A DNA stretch of 8,297 nt, taken from assembly GCA_003978405.1 (NCBI GenBank), contig QNZU01000004.1, positions 1-8,297 on the forward strand, read 5' to 3'. The position numbers were made by a program, and so were the translations under genes. Shown piece by piece: positions 5,236 through 8,297 of the stretch. The notes under the pieces are model-generated. The model did not search any database. It was not told where the DNA came from and saw nothing but the letters and a program-made list of their open reading frames with translations. This DNA is from Sulfurospirillum sp. (GTDB lineage: Bacteria > Campylobacterota > Campylobacteria > Campylobacterales > QNZT01). Each line of letters begins with the position of its first letter. The stretch's first letter is position 1.

Positions 5236-8200
5236 CAGTTCATTCCTAACATCTCTTTTGGTAAGAGTGTGATATCCCTTTGGGGAATATTTTCTTTATA
5301 CCACTCTATCAAACTTCTGTCACTTTTGGTAACAGGATCATAATAAAACCCTTTATTTGGAGTATGCCTATCTTCGCCACACCCCATTACACAAGGGTAG
5401 TATGAGTGAGGTGAAGGATCTCCGTATCCAAAAAGATCAGGTACTGCCATTGTAGCCTTTTTTATATTATTTCCCAATTTTTCTGAATTATTTATACCTG
5501 CACTTTGGAATCCCAAAACTGTTCCAACCGCATCTTCTGGAGCTACATGTGTTCTTGAAACATCTGAAATCTTTTTAATATTATGTGCTTGAAAATTTTC
5601 TTCACCACCATAAATATCTGTCACCAACTCTTCAGTCCTCTTATGATTGACCGGAGCTCCGTTAAATGAGACTTCCAATCTTGAGTCTTTATTCTCTTTT
5701 AGAGTGTCTTTTAATATATCTTTAGCTAAATATAGTCCATTTTGACTCATCAATGTTCCTTGTGAATGTGCGGTGATTGTCATGTCTGCTTTTGTAATTT
5801 TATTCATATTTTTTATAAGCTCTGCAGTTTGTCTTGAACCACCTGTTGGCAATGCCCCTTTTGTAAAGTTTGCAGCAATGTGATCTTGTCCACTCTCAAG
5901 AAGATCCCCTACAATTCCGCTTTGTTGATTGTAATTTAGCATACCATCAACATTGCCTTGTTGGGTTTGTTGATTGTAAACAGCGGTAGTTGGAGAGTTA
6001 AACATACCATTTGTAAAGATATGATTGATATGTGCTTCTTTTAACTTGTTCTCATCTACATAAATCTTGTAGGGTTCGAGTGCTTTATTACCGGCGACAC
6101 TTCCCCTCTTGCCTATTACGACCTTTTTATCAGGATCTGTAATCCAAAGAGATGGCAATCTATCTTTGATATCATTTTTATTCTTGACATCTTGAGCTCT
6201 TTTTACTCCATCTTTTGTCAAAACAAGATCAACCTTTTTGATATCTCTTGGAGATATACCCATCTTTAATAACTTCTCTTTGGAATGAGCAGTAATCATC
6301 AATCTGTTGTCTCCAAAAAACTGTGTTGCAATCTGCTTTACAACTCCTCCGTCAGTCTCTGCCGCAGGGGAGAGTCCTAGTGTGTAGCCATTTAACTTAT
6401 CAAGAGCTTTACCTACAGTTTTATCAATCATATCACCTTTACCATCACCAACTTTTGAAGCACTTGGGAGGTTTTTCAATATCTCTACATGAGCTGCAAG
6501 TCCTACATCTTTGAGATTTCCTTTTACTCTTTGAATCTCTTTGCTTGGATCTTTTATCAATGCAATATCTTGCTTACTTAGGTGCATAGTGCTGTTTTTA
6601 TGAGATTTTTTGCTTGTCTCTCTCATTTTATCGATATCTCTGTTTAAAGAGCCTATAGTATTTTTGCTATCTATCTCTCCATCTGTGATAGTAGCTTTTA
6701 TGGTTTCAGTTTGATTTGTAGATCCCTTACTTCTATCTATAGAATTGGTACCAAAACCTATACTATTACTTTTACTGGTCTGCTTGTATTTATGATCTTT
6801 CAAAATTAGCTCATTTGTATGAAAGTGCAAATTAGGCAAAACTTTACCATTTTTATCAACATTACTAATATAAGTTCCATCAAGCTCATTTAGTGATTTT
6901 TCTGCATTGATTCCGCTTACTTGATCTACCCAAACTTTATCTACTGAAGATTTTGATTTGTGAGCCGAAAAACCACCAATACCATTTACACCACCACTAA
7001 CATATCCTCCTTTTGCATTTTGAGAAACTTTAAGACTGTTTTTGGCATTTTTGATACTCAAATCTCCCATACTGCCCTCTAAGACTTGTGCATCTATATT
7101 TCCACCCTCTATCTCTGTTTTATCAATGTTGGCTTGAAAATTATTTACTTTTACATGTGCATTTGTATAGTTTGTTGACTCTGCATCTGATTTTAACAGA
7201 GATTTTGAAACTCCAAGCCGTCCAAGCTTGGTACCATACAGACCCAAACTGCCATCTACTTTGCTACCGTCTGTTTTGGTATGCATCGTGCTTTTCCCGG
7301 CTTTTACAATAAACTCTTTTGTCTTTAAAGCTAAATCATCTGAGCTAAAATTACTTCCCTGCACCAATGTTGTATCAGATTTAAGAGATAATTTTTTAAA
7401 CTTTACATCAGAGGCTACAGATTTTGAAGCCACTGTATTAGAGTGTTTTTTATCTTTTCTATAAACTGCATTTACCCCAGCATCTATTGGATGAGATGAG
7501 AAGCTGTTTACGGTTTCATAAGCCCTTAAAGAATTTGCTACCACTCCAGATCCGCTTTTGGAATTTTTTATATTTTTGACTCTATCGATTGCATCACTTA
7601 AATGTTGTCTTACACCAACCTCCAAACCGGCTTGAGTTTTGGTTTGGTATCTATCGATAGTAGTCTTTTGATGAGCATCGATTATATTGAAATGTTTGAC
7701 ATCTATCTTTCCATTTTGTGCTGTTAAATTAGAACCTATGATATTTACATCATTAGCTTTGCTGATAAGATTTTTTACATGAATATTTGATTGGACTACT
7801 TCTTCAGTTTTTACAACATCTTTTTTACCATTTTCGTTATATCCTACAAACAGAGTTGATTCATGTGAATTAAATTTAAAATTTGCACCGAATTTTTTTG
7901 TCGATTTTGAGTTTGAACTCTCTAAAGTATTTTTTCCGTTTACTACATTAAAATTGCCACCTGTATCATGTATAAGAGTTCTTGCACTTAGATCTGTAGC
8001 TACCAAATTTGTATCTTTTCCACTTTTTAAATAGACATTGGCACTTTTGATTTCTGATTTCTTCTGTGTTGTAACTTTTTTGTAACTGTTGCTTTTTTTC
8101 TCTTTTGCAACTGTGATACTATTTTTGCTTATTCCAAAAGAGAGACCTTTTTTCTTGGATTTATGGGTAGAGGTTGTTGTCTCTTTGGCTGAGTGGATAT

Positions 8201-8297
8201 CAATATCATCTTTAGCAATAAGTTCCAATAGACCCTTATTTTTATCTGTTATTTTAAAATTTGTTGCTTCAGCTTCAATACTTTTACCTTGTATATG
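5235..8297 (-). CDS. Filamentous haemagglutinin / CdiA-like (TpsA) exoprotein with C-terminal alpha/beta-hydrolase domain (5' truncated by window)
   Basis: The C-terminal 1020 residues of a larger protein. A TTG at 8228 could be read as a start, but the frame continues with no stop to the window edge with the same kind of sequence, so the true start lies further right. Numbering here counts from that TTG. Residues 1 to about 550 are short beta-strand, Ser/Lys/Asn/Thr-rich haemagglutinin repeats of the FhaB/CdiA beta-helix type (for example SGKDTNLVA at 69-77, NDVNIIGSNL at 159-168, GGNIDAQ at 375-381). They end in ATITDGEID...IGSLNRDI (512-532), a boundary typical of these exoproteins. Residues about 555-730 are a pretoxin-like region without a VENN motif. 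From about 730 comes an alpha/beta-hydrolase-like domain with AHSQG at 820-824. By family analogy the protein is exported by a TpsB partner (not in the window) and delivers its C-terminus to target cells. It is followed by a lipoprotein gene with a 1-base overlap. Confidence 0.85.
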   Translation of the reverse strand, partial: HIQGKSIEAEATNFKITDKNKGLLELIAKDDIDIHSAKETTTSTHKSKKKGLSFGISKNSITVAKEKKSNSYKKVTTQKKSEIKSANVYLKSGKDTNLVATDLSARTLIHDTGGNFNVVNGKNTLESSNSKSTKKFGANFKFNSHESTLFVGYNENGKKDVVKTEEVVQSNIHVKNLISKANDVNIIGSNLTAQNGKIDVKHFNIIDAHQKTTIDRYQTKTQAGLEVGVRQHLSDAIDRVKNIKNSKSGSGVVANSLRAYETVNSFSSHPIDAGVNAVYRKDKKHSNTVASKSVASDVKFKKLSLKSDTTLVQGSNFSSDDLALKTKEFIVKAGKSTMHTKTDGSKVDGSLGLYGTKLGRLGVSKSLLKSDAESTNYTNAHVKVNNFQANIDKTEIEGGNIDAQVLEGSMGDLSIKNAKNSLKVSQNAKGGYVSGGVNGIGGFSAHKSKSSVDKVWVDQVSGINAEKSLNELDGTYISNVDKNGKVLPNLHFHTNELILKDHKYKQTSKSNSIGFGTNSIDRSKGSTNQTETIKATITDGEIDSKNTIGSLNRDIDKMRETSKKSHKNSTMHLSKQDIALIKDPSKEIQRVKGNLKDVGLAAHVEILKNLPSASKVGDGKGDMIDKTVGKALDKLNGYTLGLSPAAETDGGVVKQIATQFFGDNRLMITAHSKEKLLKMGISPRDIKKVDLVLTKDGVKRAQDVKNKNDIKDRLPSLWITDPDKKVVIGKRGSVAGNKALEPYKIYVDENKLKEAHINHIFTNGMFNSPTTAVYNQQTQQGNVDGMLNYNQQSGIVGDLLESGQDHIAANFTKGALPTGGSRQTAELIKNMNKITKADMTITAHSQGTLMSQNGLYLAKDILKDTLKENKDSRLEVSFNGAPVNHKRTEELVTDIYGGEENFQAHNIKKISDVSRTHVAPEDAVGTVLGFQSAGINNSEKLGNNIKKATMAVPDLFGYGDPSPHSYYPCVMGCGEDRHTPNKGFYYDPVTKSDRSLIEWYKENIPQRDITLLPKEMLGMN
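5243..5247 (-). promoter_or_regulatory. Ribosome binding site for the lipoprotein, inside the exoprotein gene
   Basis: AGGAA on the minus strand lies 7 bases before the lipoprotein ATG (5235-5233) and falls in the last codons of the exoprotein (Leu-Gly-Met-Asn-stop). With the TGATG overlap it supports coupled translation of the two genes. Confidence 0.65.
5394..6041 (-). other. Predicted lipase-like alpha/beta-hydrolase effector domain within the exoprotein
   Basis: This covers about residues 730-945 in the TTG-based numbering. The nucleophile elbow is MTITAHSQGT, with candidate Ser822 (codon 5765-5763) between a predicted strand and helix. Candidate Asp899 lies in PEDAVG (codon 5534-5532), and candidate His941 in SPHSYYP (codon 5408-5406). 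The order Ser-Asp-His and the spacing fit an alpha/beta-hydrolase triad. HIFTNGMFN (736-744) may supply the oxyanion hole after the first core strand. Serine lipases and phospholipases use such G/A-H-S-x-G elbows; the substrate here cannot be told from sequence, and an esterase or thioesterase is possible. The domain sits at the extreme C-terminus, where polymorphic toxins of this class are placed. Confidence 0.65.
5921..5979 (-). repeat. Short direct repeat in the hydrolase domain
   Basis: The 14-base sequence TTTGTTGATTGTAA (plus-strand reading) occurs at 5921-5934 and 5966-5979, 45 bases (15 codons) apart. On the coding strand it gives YNQQ twice (residues 751-754 and 766-769), between the candidate oxyanion segment and the nucleophile elbow. 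Confidence 0.6.

Noticed and set aside
6323..7464. Plus-strand open frames opposite the exoprotein gene
   Set aside because: They are antisense to a long frame with clear haemagglutinin-type sequence, have biased Leu/His-rich translations and show no recognisable domain.
5235..8228. A complete 997-residue exoprotein starting at TTG 8228
   Set aside because: The frame stays open upstream with similar sequence, no signal peptide or TPS domain follows the TTG, and TTG is a rare start; the gene is cut by the window edge.

Overview
The window is almost wall-to-wall coding DNA from an AT-rich bacterium. The gene order cheV-cheA-cheW, the C-terminal receiver domain on CheA, and an LpxH-like phosphoesterase just upstream all suggest Campylobacterota (epsilonproteobacteria, in the broad Campylobacter/Sulfurimonas/Arcobacter range). 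The genus cannot be fixed from this sequence alone.

The left half (1-4541, plus strand) is a tightly packed operon. It begins with the last codons of an unidentified gene. A metallophosphoesterase resembling the lipid A enzyme LpxH follows, coupled to it by an ATGA overlap. Then come cheV (2 bp gap), cheA with a fused receiver (4 bp gap) and cheW (ATGA overlap). CheA is the histidine kinase, CheW and the CheW-like part of CheV link it to chemoreceptors, and the two receiver domains (on CheV and CheA) probably act as phosphate sinks or adaptation modules. No promoter for this operon lies in the window; it must start further left.

The right half (4546-8297, minus strand) converges on cheW with only 4 bp between the stop codons, and a small hairpin covers both stops. 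It encodes the C-terminal 1020 residues of a filamentous-haemagglutinin / CdiA-type exoprotein (two-partner secretion TpsA class), whose start is beyond the right edge. Its 1-base TGATG overlap leads into a 229-residue lipoprotein. The last third of the exoprotein is not haemagglutinin repeat. It carries an A-H-S-Q-G nucleophile elbow and plausible Asp and His partners, which suggests an alpha/beta-hydrolase (lipase or phospholipase-like) effector domain. The lipoprotein sits where a cognate immunity gene is expected, and an envelope location suits protection against a lipid-attacking toxin.

The proposed lipase-tipped TpsA/CdiA exoprotein with a translationally coupled lipoprotein immunity factor is the most interesting part of the window. 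The pairing is an inference from gene architecture and motifs. No gene-free stretch longer than 300 bases exists, and no RNA genes, IS elements, CRISPR arrays or attachment sites were seen.
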